DNA of 64,000 bases, taken from contig NC_051096.1 in the NCBI RefSeq assembly GCF_901709675.1, positions 5,607,001 through 5,671,000 of the forward strand, read 5' to 3'. Shown here in pieces: positions 37,043 through 47,395 of this stretch. Source of the stretch: Syngnathus acus. Its lineage: Eukaryota; Chordata; Actinopteri; Syngnathiformes; Syngnathidae. How positions within the stretch are numbered: the stretch's first letter is position 1; each line of letters opens with the position of its first letter. The translations under genes were made by a program, and so were the position numbers. The notes under the pieces are model-generated. The model ran no database searches. It had not been told where the DNA came from and saw nothing but the letters and a program-made list of their open reading frames with translations.

Positions 37043-38210
37043 GGCCACTTTATTAGGGAAATATCATGGTCACAGGTGTCAAGCTCTAGTCCTCAGGGCC
37101 GCGTTCCAATATGTATTCCAAGTTACCCTCGTTAAGTGCACCTGTGTGAAAAGTTTTAGCCACTTTCACGTCCTGCAGGAGCTAAAACTTTTCACGCAGG
37201 TGCACTTAACGAGGGAATCCCACGGACACTCCATTAGGTACACCGCCATTTTCAAGTGTACCTCATAACAGGCCACTTTATTAGGGAAATATCATGGTCA
37301 AAGGTCACAGGTGTCAAGCTCTAGTCCTCAGGGCCGCGTTCCAACATGTTTTCCAAGATTCCCTCGTTAAGTGCACCTGCGTGAAAAGTTTTAGCCACTT
37401 TCACGTCCTGCAGGAGCTAAAACTTTTCACGCAGGTGCACTTAACGAGGGAATCCCACGGACACTCCATTAGGTACACCGCCATTTTCAAGTGTACCTCA
37501 TAACAGGCCACTTTATTAGGGAAATATCATGGTCAAAGGTCACAGGTGTCAAGCTCTAGTCCTCAGGGCCGCGTTCCAACATGTTTTCCAAGTTACCCTC
37601 GTTAAGTGCACCTGCGTGAAAAGTTTTAGCCACTTTCACGTCCTGCAGGAGCTAAAACTTTTCACGCAGGTGCACTTAACGAGGGAATCCCACGGACACT
37701 CCATTAGGTACACCGCCATTTTCAAGTGTACCTCATAACAGGCCACTTTATTAGGGAAATATCATGGTCAAAGGTCACAGGTGTCAAGCTCTAGTCCTCA
37801 GGGCCGCGTTCCAACATGTTTTCCAAGTTACCCTCGTTAAGTGCACCTGCGTGAAAAGTTTTAGCCACTTTCACGTCCTGCAGGAGCTAAAACTTTTCAC
37901 GCAGGTGCACTTAACGAGGGAATCCCACGGACACTCCATTAGGTACACCGCCATTTTCAAGTGTACCTAATAACAGGCCACTTTATTAGGGAAATATCAT
38001 GGTCAAAGGTCACAGGTGTCAAGCTCTAGTCCTCAGGGCCGCGTTCCAACATGTTTTCCAAGTTACCCTCGTTAAGTGCACCTGCGTGAAAAGTTTTAGC
38101 CACTTTCACGTCCTGCAGGAGCTAAAACTTTTCACGCAGGTGCACTTAACGAGGGAATCCCACGGACACTCCATTAGGTACACCGCAATTTTCAGGTGTG
38201 TCTAATAACA
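37043..38210 (+). repeat. Five-copy tandem array, period 235 bp, with hairpin
   Basis: The landmark GGCCACTT occurs at 37043, 37271, 37506, 37741, 37976 and 38211: a first copy of 228 bp then four of 235 bp. Copies 2-5 differ at only a few bases, so they were homogenised recently. Each copy holds a perfect or near-perfect 35-bp inverted repeat with a 20-bp loop (37126-37215, 37361-37450, 37596-37685, 37831-37920, 38066-38155; arms begin CCCTCGTTAAGTGCACCTG). Copy 1 has one arm mismatch. The part starting CACAGGTGTCAAGCTCTAGT resembles one half of a palindromic hAT-type element. Outer parts of the unit match module A. Short open frames repeated every 235 bp are by-products. Confidence 0.92.
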
Positions 38211-38362
38211 GGCCACTTCATTAGGGAAAAATCATGGCCAAAGCTGAACTGAAAGTGAAAAGTGCCACACCCGCCCTCACCCCCACCTCCTGATTGGCTG
38301 GTTGATCTGTGACGTCACACAGACACTCCATTAGGTACACCCCCATTTTCAGGTGTACCTAA
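38211..38362 (+). repeat. Module A' (right flank of the 235-bp array)
   Basis: It matches 36866-37042 over the GGCCACTTCATTAGGGAAAA start, the AGTGCCACACCCGCCCTCAC middle and the CACTCCATTAGGTA end. The 235-bp array therefore sits between two copies of the module from which its outer parts seem to derive. Confidence 0.8.
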
Positions 38363-38392
38363 TAACTAAAAACACATATATATGCATATATA

Positions 38393-39804
38393 TAACCCTA
38401 GATCTAGCTCTAACCCTAACCCTAACCCTAACCCTAATTCTAACCCTAGCTCCAGCTCTAACCCTAACCCTAGCTCTAACTCTAACCCTAACCCTAATTC
38501 TAACCCTAGCTCCAGCTCTAACTCTAACCCTAACCCTAGCTCTAACCCTAACCCTAGATCTAGCTCTAACCCTAACCTAGCTCCAGCTCTAACCCTAGCT
38601 CTAACCCTAGCTCTAACCCTAACCCTAACCCTAACCCTAACCCTAGATCTAGCTCTAACCCTAACCCTAACCCTAGCTCTAACCCTAACCCTAGCTCCAG
38701 CTCTAACCCTAGCTCTAACCCTAACCCTAACCCTAGATCTAGCTCTAGCTCTAACCCTAACCCTAACCCTAACCCTAACCCTAACCCTAACCCTAACCCT
38801 AACCCTAGCTCTAACCCTAACCCTAAGCCTAACCCTAATTCTATCCCTAGCTCCAGCTCCAGCTCTAACCCTAACCCTAACCCTAACCCTAACCCTAGAT
38901 CTAGCTCTAACCCTAGCTCTAACCCTAGCTCTAACCCTAACCCTAACCCTAACCCTAACCCTAGATCTAGATCTAACCCTAACCCTAGATCTAGATCTAG
39001 ATCTAGCTCTAGCTCTAGCTCTAACCCTAACCCTAACCCTAACCCTAGCTCTAACCCTAACCCTAACCCTAGATCTAGCTCCAGCCCTAACCCTAGATCT
39101 AGCTCTAACACTAACCCTAACCCTAACCCTAACCCTAATTCTAACCCTAGCTCCAGCTCTAACCCTAACCCTAACCCTAACCCTAGCTCTAACTCTAACC
39201 CTAACCCTAATTCTAACCCTAGCTCCAGCTCTAACTCTAACCCTAACCCTAGCTCTAACCCTAACCCTAGATCTAGCTCTAACCCTAACCTAGCTCCAGC
39301 TCTAACCCTAGCTCTAACCCTAACCCTAACCCTAACCCTAACCCTAGATCTAGCTCTAACCCTAACCCTAGCTCTAACCCTAACCCTAGCTCCAGCTCTA
39401 ACCCTAGCTCTAACCCTAACCCTAACCCTAGATCTAGCTCTAGCTCTAACCCTAACCCTAACCCTAACCCTAGCTCTAACCCTAACCCTAAGCCTAACCC
39501 TAATTCTATCCCTAGCTCCAGCTCTAACCCTAACCCTAACCCTAACCCTAGATCTAGCTCTAACCCTAACCCTAACCCTAGCTCTAACCCTAACCCTAAC
39601 CCTAACCCTAGATCTAGCTCCAGCCCTAACCCTAGATCTAGATCTAACCCTAACCCTAGATCTAGATCTAGATCTAGCTCTAGCTCTAACCCTAACCCTA
39701 GCTCTAACCCTAACCCTAGATCTAGCTCCAGCCCTAACCCTAGATCTAGCTCTAACCCTAATTCTAACCCTAGCTCTAACCCCAGATCTAGCTCTAACCC
39801 TAAA
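38393..39804 (+). repeat. CCCTAA and variant hexamer array (interstitial telomere-like)
   Basis: About 1.4 kb in almost perfect 6-bp register. The units are TAACCC (vertebrate telomere, C-strand) mixed with TAGCTC, TAGATC, CAGCTC, TAATTC, TAACTC, TATCCC and TAAGCC. The longest pure CCCTAA run is about 55 bp near 38751-38806. Two long copies of the same order of hexamers lie about 0.71 kb apart: both contain the same 1-bp deletion (CCTAACCTAG at 38571 and at 39284) and the same TAAGCC...TATCCC stretch (near 38825 and 39489). Because the period is a multiple of three, long low-complexity open frames appear on both strands; they are not genes. Confidence 0.95.
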
Positions 39805-39879
39805 CTTTAGGAAGGTGTAAGGTCATATGGGGCAGCACACGAGTAACTGTGTTGCAAATTTTCTATGATAAAAACTATA

Positions 39880-39950
39880 GGCTCCACTGAGATTCGAACC
39901 CGTGTCGCTGGGGTGAGAGCCCAGCGTACTAACCACTACACTATGGAACC
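39880..39950 (-). tRNA. tRNA-like gene, anticodon CTC (Glu), Gln-like body
   Basis: Read on the - strand it begins GGTTCCA and ends TGGAGCC, which form a 7-bp acceptor stem with one T-G wobble. The anticodon arm is CTGGG, loop CTCTCAC, CCCAG, so the anticodon is CTC (glutamate). The A box TAGTGTAGTGG and B box GGTTCGAATCT are good. A run of five T on the - strand (39874-39870) lies five bases past the 3' end, as for a Pol III terminator. No intron. The T stem has two mismatches, which weakens the call. The acceptor and D-arm sequence is closer to vertebrate tRNA-Gln than tRNA-Glu. It may be a live gene, or a tRNA-derived pseudogene. Confidence 0.7.
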
Positions 39951-39981
39951 CTCGCTCACATTTACTGGAATAGTAATGGTT

Positions 39982-40005
39982 TTATGGGTTAGGGTTAGGG
40001 TTAGC
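39982..40005 (+). repeat. Short TTAGGG run on + strand
   Basis: Three consecutive GGGTTA units. The orientation is opposite to the large array to its left, with the tRNA-like gene between them. Confidence 0.85.
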
Positions 40006-40203
40006 TCAAGCAAATAGACCGGTGACGTGTCATATTTTCACATTTATGATAAATATATAAATACGATGAAATAAAAATGATACGACTATTTCTTTCTTTT
40101 AGTAGTTTTTTTTTTTGTTTTTCCTTGCTCTCTTGGGAGCATAAGATCAGGGGATGCTTTGAGAATAATTGCCACGGCCGCGGCGCATGCGCAGTTCGCT
40201 GTT

Positions 40204-40605
40204 CCATTTTCAGGTGTACCTAAGAACTTGATGCATTTTTTGGACGTGTCAAGAATGTGTATTTGGCTACTTGCTCTTTATTTTGGGGGACACCAACACA
40301 TATTACACAACGTAAAACACATATACATAGTGTCATATAAAGCAGTTAACCAAATGTCACATTTTTGTTTTCAAAAAAATAAAAACAAGGAATAAAACAC
40401 CAGACAAGTTTTAACAGGTTTTTAATGTTTATTAAAATAAAAAATAATAATACAAGTAAATTTCAAACCAGCACTCTAATGTGAAATTGCAGTAGATATA
40501 CATACACATATTGTCATATAAAGCAGTTAACCAAATGTCTGATTTTTATGTTTTAATTGGCGAATATAAAAACAAGGAATAAAACACCAGACAAGTTTTA
40601 ACATA
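40204..40605 (+). repeat. GGTGTACCTAA end plus two-copy internal duplication
   Basis: A copy of the TTTTCAGGTGTACCTAA end starts near 40206. Further on, GTCATATAAAGCAGTTAACC and AAACAAGGAATAAAACACC occur in two copies about 185 bp apart (40330-40415 and 40513-40600). AT-rich, no coding sequence. Confidence 0.7.
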
Positions 40606-40632
40606 AATGTTTAGTAAAAATAATAATATTAA

Positions 40633-41160
40633 AAGTAGGGTTTTATACTAGAGTTAGGGTTTCAAAGTAGGCTTTAAAGCTAGGCTTGGGGTCTCAAAGT
40701 AGGGTTTCATACGAGATCTAGGGTTTCAAAGTAGGGTTTAAAGCTAGGGTTAGGGCTTCAAAGTAGGGTTTTATACTAGAGTTAGGGTTTCAAAGTAGGG
40801 TTTAAAGCTAGAGTTAGGGGTTCAAAGTAAGGTTTTATACTAGAGTTAGGGTTTCAAAGTAGGGTTTAAAGCTAGGGTTAGGGCTTTATACTAGAGATAG
40901 GGTTTCAAAGTAGGGTTTAAAGCTAGGGTTAGGGCTTCAAAGTAGGGATTTATACTGGAGTTAGGGTTTCAAAGTAGGGTTTAAAGCCAGGCTTGGGGTC
41001 TCAAAGTAGGGTTTCATACGAGATTTAGGGTTTCAAAGTAGGGTTAGGGTTAGGGTTTCAGACGGGTTTAAAGCGATGGTTATGGTTTCAAACTATGGTT
41101 TCAAATTAGGATTAGGGTTTCAAAGTAGGGTTTCATACTAGAGTTGGGGTTTCAAAGTAT
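40633..41160 (+). repeat. Telomere-like minisatellite, TTAGGG on + strand (block 2)
   Basis: Same 31-32-bp unit family and same orientation as 35741-36237, including the alternating TTTATACTAGA and TTTAAAGCTAG endings and the rarer GCTTGGGGTCTCAAAGTAGG variant, which both blocks share. The shared variants suggest the two blocks are copies of one longer array. Confidence 0.9.
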
Positions 41161-41296
41161 ATTTTAAAATATTAAAAAATATATTTAAAAATATATATAA
41201 TTAAAAGTGAAGACAATTTCCAATTTTAGTCATGACACACGAATTTGATGGACAATTTGTCTTCGAGGGCAACATAAAATGATGTGGCGGGTTGTA

Positions 41297-41335
41297 TCTG
41301 GCCCCCGGGCCTTGAGTTTCACACCTGTGCTTTAG
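41297..41335 (+). repeat. hAT-like end fragment right of the repeat block
   Basis: GGCCCCCGGGCCTTGAGTTT followed by CACACCTGTG resembles the element end found near 36300-36345. It marks the right edge of the 35.7-41.3 kb repeat block. Confidence 0.4.
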
Positions 41336-41339
41336 AAGT

Positions 41340-44300
41340 TACAAAGTATTATAAAACTAATCTGACAGTAGTTCAAGCTTTTTTTATGGGTGTGCATTGA
41401 ACCTCCTAATAGCGTGCAGGTGTACCTCAATTGTTTGGGCTGATTTGACTTTTTAAAGTTTTTGTTTTGTCAGTGTCAATCTGAAGCTAATTGTGCTATA
41501 AGGTGTTTTTGTAAACAAACCAGGCAACCAAGGCAACGTGCTTTACCTGCTCGCGTGCAGGTGGCGACTACCAGCTAGAACTAGTTCTACGCTTGACATT
41601 TTCCTCCTCTTTGTCACGACAGCAATGACGTTTGTCAATTATATCTTTTGGATACAAAGAGAAATAAATTTTAAAAAAAAAGGCAATAGTTGGATGGACA
41701 TTTCTCTTTGCATCTGTGTTGTCATTTGTTTGGGGTTGGTCGCATGGGGGTTACTGAGATAAAAATCTGCATCCGGTGTGCCATCTGATATACGAAGACT
41801 GTGAAATCCATCAAGAATGACCAAATAAGGGGATTCGTCATATAGAAAGCAAACAAAAACACCCTCATCTTCGGTGTATTATTTCCACTGAATAACTGAT
41901 TAGGTCTGACTCACCTGCAAGGAATGCTTGTCTTCGGGTCAGAGATGCAATGTGTCCTGTCAGGGTCGCAATGTTGGGTAAACTATTCATTCCCAAATAA
42001 GGATTTGAATGTACCTGCAAACCACATGTTTCCTGGTTTTGGCAAAGGAGCCAATCACAGCAGGGGGTGAGGGCAGTATCACCTTTCTCATGCATGATGT
42101 CACCATTTTTTTTTTATCCATCTTGGTTGAATAATTTCCTCTTCTACATCCTCCTGACGTTGGTTTGAGAGGCACAATGCTTTTTGCTTTATTGGCTTGT
42201 TAGTCAATCACAATTACAATAAATGAAAACATAACAGATCTGGTTTGTACCCATTAAAACTGCATTTAATATTCTATGCTTTACCTTTTGATAGCTAAAC
42301 TGCCAATAAAACGAGCACTGATCCTGTTGGAACTAACTCATTTGATGTTGCATGACGTTGCAGTTTCCACAACAACCACAAGACGGCGACATAACAACTA
42401 CAATTCGTTCTTTAAGTCCATTTCTGCTTCTGTTCTGTAGCAAATATGGCTTAATTGTTTTGAGTGTGTTTTTTTTAAGCTCAAAGTAACAGAGAAAGCA
42501 TATAAAGACACATTTAATAACAAATTAATTCATTGATATCTTTCTATTATTCAATGACACATTTATTGAATTATTTAATGTAGCATTTATTTGATTTGCT
42601 TCACGGACTATTGCCTCCAAGCTCTTTATCTGCCCTCATCTTCACACTTTCCTGCAAACGCTTGATGCATCCGGTGGCCTGACATTCTTTACTCAGGCTG
42701 CCTGCGTCCCCCCTGCAGCCCCTGTCTTGGATGTTTGCTCTGTGACAGGCCTTCTCCCTGACGCGTGGATGGAGCTGTCCTCCAGGGGTCAGGGAGCAGC
42801 GGGGTCAGGGGTTAACACCACCGGCGGCGTTTTAACAACAAATAAGTCGCTCAGGTCTTTCTTCGGCCCTATAAATCCCATCACACCCTAGAAACAACTA
42901 ATGTGCTTTCTCACTTCATTTATTTGAAGCTAAGGTTATATATATGTCATCTTTAAGGGTATAAATCACGTCTCCAAATTGCCACCAGGGGCTCAGCGTC
43001 TATTCAGTGTGCAGACAGTAAAAATGCAAGCAATCTGGTAAAACGCATTGAGCTAATGGGGGTGAGGATCAGTCGGCTGATCCCCTTCCCGGATCAAATG
43101 TTTGCTATGTGTTAACAGCAATCTTCTGCCTGTGGGATCAGGATGTGTGTTTGTGTGACTAATGGTGTAGAGAACACCCCTGATGATATGTTCTTCAATG
43201 GAGGGGTTAACAGGTTTGACCCTGACCCCCACCCCCTAAAGTAAAAGACAGAAAGACACGTCATTAGGTACACATAGACGATATAATGTGATTTAAGAAT
43301 TCCCTATGAAATTCTGCTTTTACTGGAATATGGAACACTGCATCAGTGTTTCTAATAATTTGCATCCTCCAGCAAGCAAAATACAACCACAAAAATAAAC
43401 ATGCTTTTAACTTTCATATCTAGAAGTACTCTGGACTTTGGGTTAGGTCCACTGAAATAGCTGTTTTCAAGCATACATGTCAAAATTAGAAAATGTTTCT
43501 GATGCAGGTTTAGTACCAAACAACGCATAAGAGCTTAATCGCGTGCAATGAGCGCTCTCTACTTGTAAGGACTGGAACTGGATCTCACAACAAGGCAATT
43601 ATTTTAAATTCCGCCAGAGGGCAGTATTGCTATAGGAAATTTGAAATAAACCAGATTGAGGAGAGTTTAGTTCATGAAATTATTTACATACATTATACAG
43701 TACATTATTTTGGCTCGCTAGGTAATTTAAAATCTGATTGGTAGTGTTTAGGCAAGCTGAGAAGGTTCTTCTATGTCTTCACGATTACATTACATTAAAA
43801 AAAAAAGGAAGTCACCAATGTCTGCAGACTCAGGTTAATTAGTAGAGTCCAGCATTTGAAGCAAACATGGTGAAGCAGTTATCTTTTATTTCTGTACTAG
43901 ATTTCACTTTGTGAACCTGTCTGACTTCCCCAACCTCAATTTATTCTCCTCACCTTTTTCCAACACCTCCAGGTCTCCATCCTATCTATTCGTTCTGATC
44001 TTCTAGCTTTGATGCGTCCTTGTGATGCTGAATCAATTTCGGGGTATTTCTTTGTGCTCTCTCTCTTTGTTCCAGGAAGCGAGGGTGACATCATGTTCTG
44101 ACTCTGTAAATAAACTGAAAAACTGAGATGAAAAAAAAATGAACAGAACATTTTGTTTGGGAGCGGAAAGATTATTATTAAGAGGCCACTTAAGAGAAAC
44201 ACTTTCTGAGTAATCGAATGTGTTTTTGTGCAGTGGTAAATTAGTAGGTAGATGGGAGCAAAGAGAAATGGACTTGTCTGACACGATAACATACAAAACA

Positions 44301-45480
44301 ACAAAACCACTAAAAGTGATGTGACTCTGATGGATTCCACTCTCCGCATTAGTGTTTTAATGGTTGTAATGTAGGGCAAGGAAGTGGGTCAAACTTGGTC
44401 ATATTAAAAAAGAATGAAATGGAAAAAAAATCATACAAATAAAAAGAATCCCATTATATTAGTTTTATTTGGGATGGATGTTATCTGCATATTCATCTGC
44501 TTTTAATTCCATCTGTAGTTTTCAAACATGTAATTGGGAATTAGATGACAAACAGCATCACGAGACTTGACGCTGTGTGTATCCTTCATCAGTGGATAAC
44601 AACAGTTCTTTTCATGGCAGTCAGTGTATCCGGGTCAGCTGGGCAGGAGATGCAGAATCCTGCAGCTGTATGTGTGTGTGTGAACAGCTAGTCAAAGTAG
44701 TACAAAGTATCTGCAGTGTGTGTTTTTTTTTTGTTACCAAAGGCTTATTTACTGCTGTTGATTTGTTTTGAACCACACTGGCTTAAAAAATGCATTGCAA
44801 TTTATAAACTCCTTTTTTTTTTTAACATCAATCATGTTTTTAGATGATTCTGTTGTTTTGAATAATAAATGTTTTCGCCCCCACTTTGATTCACTTTTCT
44901 GTCTGTTTTGCAGCAGAGCTGTCATCTTAATACCCAATAGTTGTCTGCAAAATGTGTTTGTTTGCATTTTGGCTGCCCACATATTCTTATCTCCACTGCT
45001 CCATCCTGACTTGATTGCTGTGTTGTTGTTGTTTTTCCCCTCGACCAATTGTGCCCCTTTGGGAAAACAAACCACTTCCCATCTCATGTAGTTCTCATCC
45101 AGCTGCGTTAATGACAAGAGGATTTAACTAATTACTAAAAAATGTAGTTGTTTTAAAAATACCACGTTTGAAGCTGAATATTTTAGATCGCAGGGACAAA
45201 ACTGTGAAAGTTGGAGCTGTTTGTTTGTTGATATTTTTATTTTCCTCGTGAGGCATCTGATCCTCTTTCACCTGACACCTCATGATCAAGAGACATTTAT
45301 CAGAAGATAGTTACATAATATAACCTGACCCACAAAAGGATTATGTCCCAAATAAAGTGGAAGGTTAATGCATGTTTATATATCTTAATACTTAGGTCTG
45401 CACCATTGGGAAACACCAAGTTTATTGGTTGGACCGTGCGTGCGCTGCAAGCTGACCTCAGTGCAACAGCATGAAGCAAG
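41340..45480. other. Gene-free region upstream of cdk5r1
   Basis: No coding exon recognised in 4.1 kb. It contains a short ATTAGGTACAC repeat end near 43264 and homopolymer runs. A repeat-poor stretch at about 42600-42900, with GC-rich unique sequence, could be a regulatory element; this is only an impression from base composition. Confidence 0.5.
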
Positions 45481-45485
45481 AGTCA

Positions 45486-45947
45486 GGGGGGCGGGGCTAC
45501 AAGTGTGCGCCCACTGGCTGCAAGAAGCGGACTGATATGCCCGAGAGCTCGCTCGCTCACAAGTGCGTCTGCTTGGAGCGGCTCTGGAACCCGAATGAGC
45601 GCTCCATTTGGAAGACTCGGGGATGACGCCAATATTCTTCACTGAACGGATGGGACATAGCTGAAAGCTGCAGACACTGTGGAGATCCGCATCTTCAAAC
45701 ATGGAGAAGATATTTGAGCGCAATGTTTATATTAGAGTCGCGCGCATGAGGAGGATGACAACCGCATCTCGTCCGCATGGACAACGCGCTGTTGCATCTG
45801 TGAAAAGCGCCTCAAAGCTTCCACGAGAGTGACTTTCGTGTCTTCTGTGTACTGGGAGGAGGAAAAAGAAAAAAAACCTCTTCATTGCCAGTTTGTGCTT
45901 TTGCAGACTGCGACACAGTTGGATTTAAAATTCTGCTATATTCTCAG
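45486..45947 (+). promoter_or_regulatory. cdk5r1: Probable cdk5r1 promoter and 5' UTR exon
   Basis: A GC box (GGGGGGCGGGGC at 45486-45497) starts a more GC-rich stretch that ends in TTCTCAG followed by GTAAGC, a strong splice donor at 45948. Possible acceptors lie just before the coding exon near 46371 and 46379. Human CDK5R1 also has a non-coding first exon and a single coding exon, which fits. The transcription start is not located. Confidence 0.5.
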
Positions 45948-46408
45948 GTAAGCATTTTTGAGTGTTTTCTGTTGAGAATTGGAAATGTAATTTTTTTTTT
46001 TTATTTGTGCCAAGCAAACTTCTCAAATCTATGAATGGAGTTTGATGGCGCTATAGAGCCACAGATGATGTCACAATAGCTTCTTCAGACATTACTTCTG
46101 GATGGTGTAAAACAACAAAATCCTTTTTTTTTTCTTCCAAATTCTTAACAACCAGTTGATATCGCAACAATTGTTATGCCAGTTGTTAGCGATCAACACA
46201 ATACAAAGCTGAAGATTTTTGTTCGTTGCTCTTTAACATCTTTGAGATGGATGACAAGTGCGGAAATCCATTGTTTTCAGTTTTCTACAAAATGACACCT
46301 TTGCTTTGAGTGCATCATGTCGAAAACAGAATGTTCAGTCAAGTGTGACAGAAAGCATTTTTCTTTTCGTCAGTTGCAGATCATTTCTGATCCAGCTCAG
46401 GCATCATC

Positions 46409-47395
46409 ATGGGTACCGTACTTTCTCTGTCGCCCGTCTCGCGCAAGTCAGGCTACTACGAAAACCGTCCCGGTTCGTTAAGCCACTACCCGAGCCTGAG
46501 CAGCCGATCTCTCAACAACCAGAAAGAGCGCGGCTTGAAGAGAGGCCAGTCCATCTTCCTCCCGGTGCTCACATGGAAACGTCTGGTGGCCTCCACCAAG
46601 AAGAAAGGGAACGCCAAGAAAGGCTCCAATGCACCACTTGGCCCGGTTGACCCTCTCAACAACAACAACAACCTAAACATCTACCAAAAGGATCCCGTGC
46701 TGCACCTCAACTACGAGAATGTGAGGAAGTCTCTGTCGTGCGCTAACTTGAGCAGCTACGAGGTGCCGGTGGGACTCGGGCTAGGGCTCGGTTACGGCCT
46801 GGGACTGGGCCACGGGTACGGCTGCATGAAACCACAGCAGCTTTCTTCTGTGAAAAAAATCCCGCAGGGGACCTTGAGCACGTCCCCTAAACGTGTCATC
46901 GTCCAAGCGTCCACCAGCGAGCTGCTTCGCTGCTTGGGGGAGTTCCTGTGCTGTCGCTGCTACCGCCTCAAGCATCTGTTGCCGTCCGACCCTGTTCTGT
47001 GGTTGCGGGCCGTGGATCGCTCGCTTCTGCTCCAGGGCTGGCAGGACCAGGCCTTCGTCACACCGGCTAACGTGGTCTTCGTGTACATGCTGTGTCGAGA
47101 CGTGGTGGACGGGGATTTGGTAGCGTCGGAGCACGAGCTGCAGGCCATCCTGCTCACCTGCCTCTACCTGTCCTACTCCTACATGGGTAACGAAATATCC
47201 TACCCGCTCAAGCCCTTCCTGGTTGAAGCGGGTAAGGAAGCCTTCTGGGACCGATGCCTCGCCATCATCAACGCCACGAGTTCTAAGATGCTGCGAATCA
47301 ACGCGGACCCTCATTTTTTCACGCAAGTGTTTGCCGAACTCAAAAGCGAAGGGGGGTGTGGTCCGCAAGATTACAGTCGGGTTCTGGAGAGGTGA
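46409..47395 (+). CDS. cdk5r1: Cdk5 regulatory subunit 1 (p35)
   Basis: One uninterrupted exon of 328 residues; human p35 has 307. It starts MGTVLSLSP, the N-myristoylation sequence that tethers p35 to membranes. A basic stretch (about residues 44-73, with [13 protein letters not shown]) and the [11 protein letters not shown] motif match p35. The Cdk5-binding, cyclin-like domain (about 160-315) is highly conserved: [40 protein letters not shown] and [19 protein letters not shown]. The protein activates the kinase Cdk5 in neurons, controlling migration and synapse function. Unusual is a Gly/Leu/Tyr-rich insert at about 122-140, just after the point where human p35 is cut by calpain to p25; the human Phe-Ala site is not present. 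p39 (CDK5R2) is less likely because SCANLSS and CLGEFLC follow p35. Which teleost copy (a or b) is unresolved. Confidence 0.93.
   Translation: MGTVLSLSPVSRKSGYYENRPGSLSHYPSLSSRSLNNQKERGLKRGQSIFLPVLTWKRLVASTKKKGNAKKGSNAPLGPVDPLNNNNNLNIYQKDPVLHLNYENVRKSLSCANLSSYEVPVGLGLGLGYGLGLGHGYGCMKPQQLSSVKKIPQGTLSTSPKRVIVQASTSELLRCLGEFLCCRCYRLKHLLPSDPVLWLRAVDRSLLLQGWQDQAFVTPANVVFVYMLCRDVVDGDLVASEHELQAILLTCLYLSYSYMGNEISYPLKPFLVEAGKEAFWDRCLAIINATSSKMLRINADPHFFTQVFAELKSEGGCGPQDYSRVLER

Noticed and set aside
37294-38205. Four near-identical frames of 68-69 codons, one every 235 bp
   Set aside because: They are by-products of the tandem repeat. They cross the hairpin and read transposon-derived sequence.
37043-38210. 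Looks like a CRISPR array (repeats with a hairpin)
   Set aside because: The whole 235-bp unit is repeated, without unique spacers, and the host is a vertebrate.
38382-39293. 303-codon open frame (Leu-Thr repeats) and a 179-codon antisense frame (Leu-Gly-Leu-Glu)
   Set aside because: Both arise because the hexamer period is a multiple of three. Composition is purely repetitive and matches no protein domain.
43936-44379. 147-codon frame on the - strand with a hydrophobic stretch
   Set aside because: AT-rich chance frame with overlapping frames, no family recognised and no splice context.
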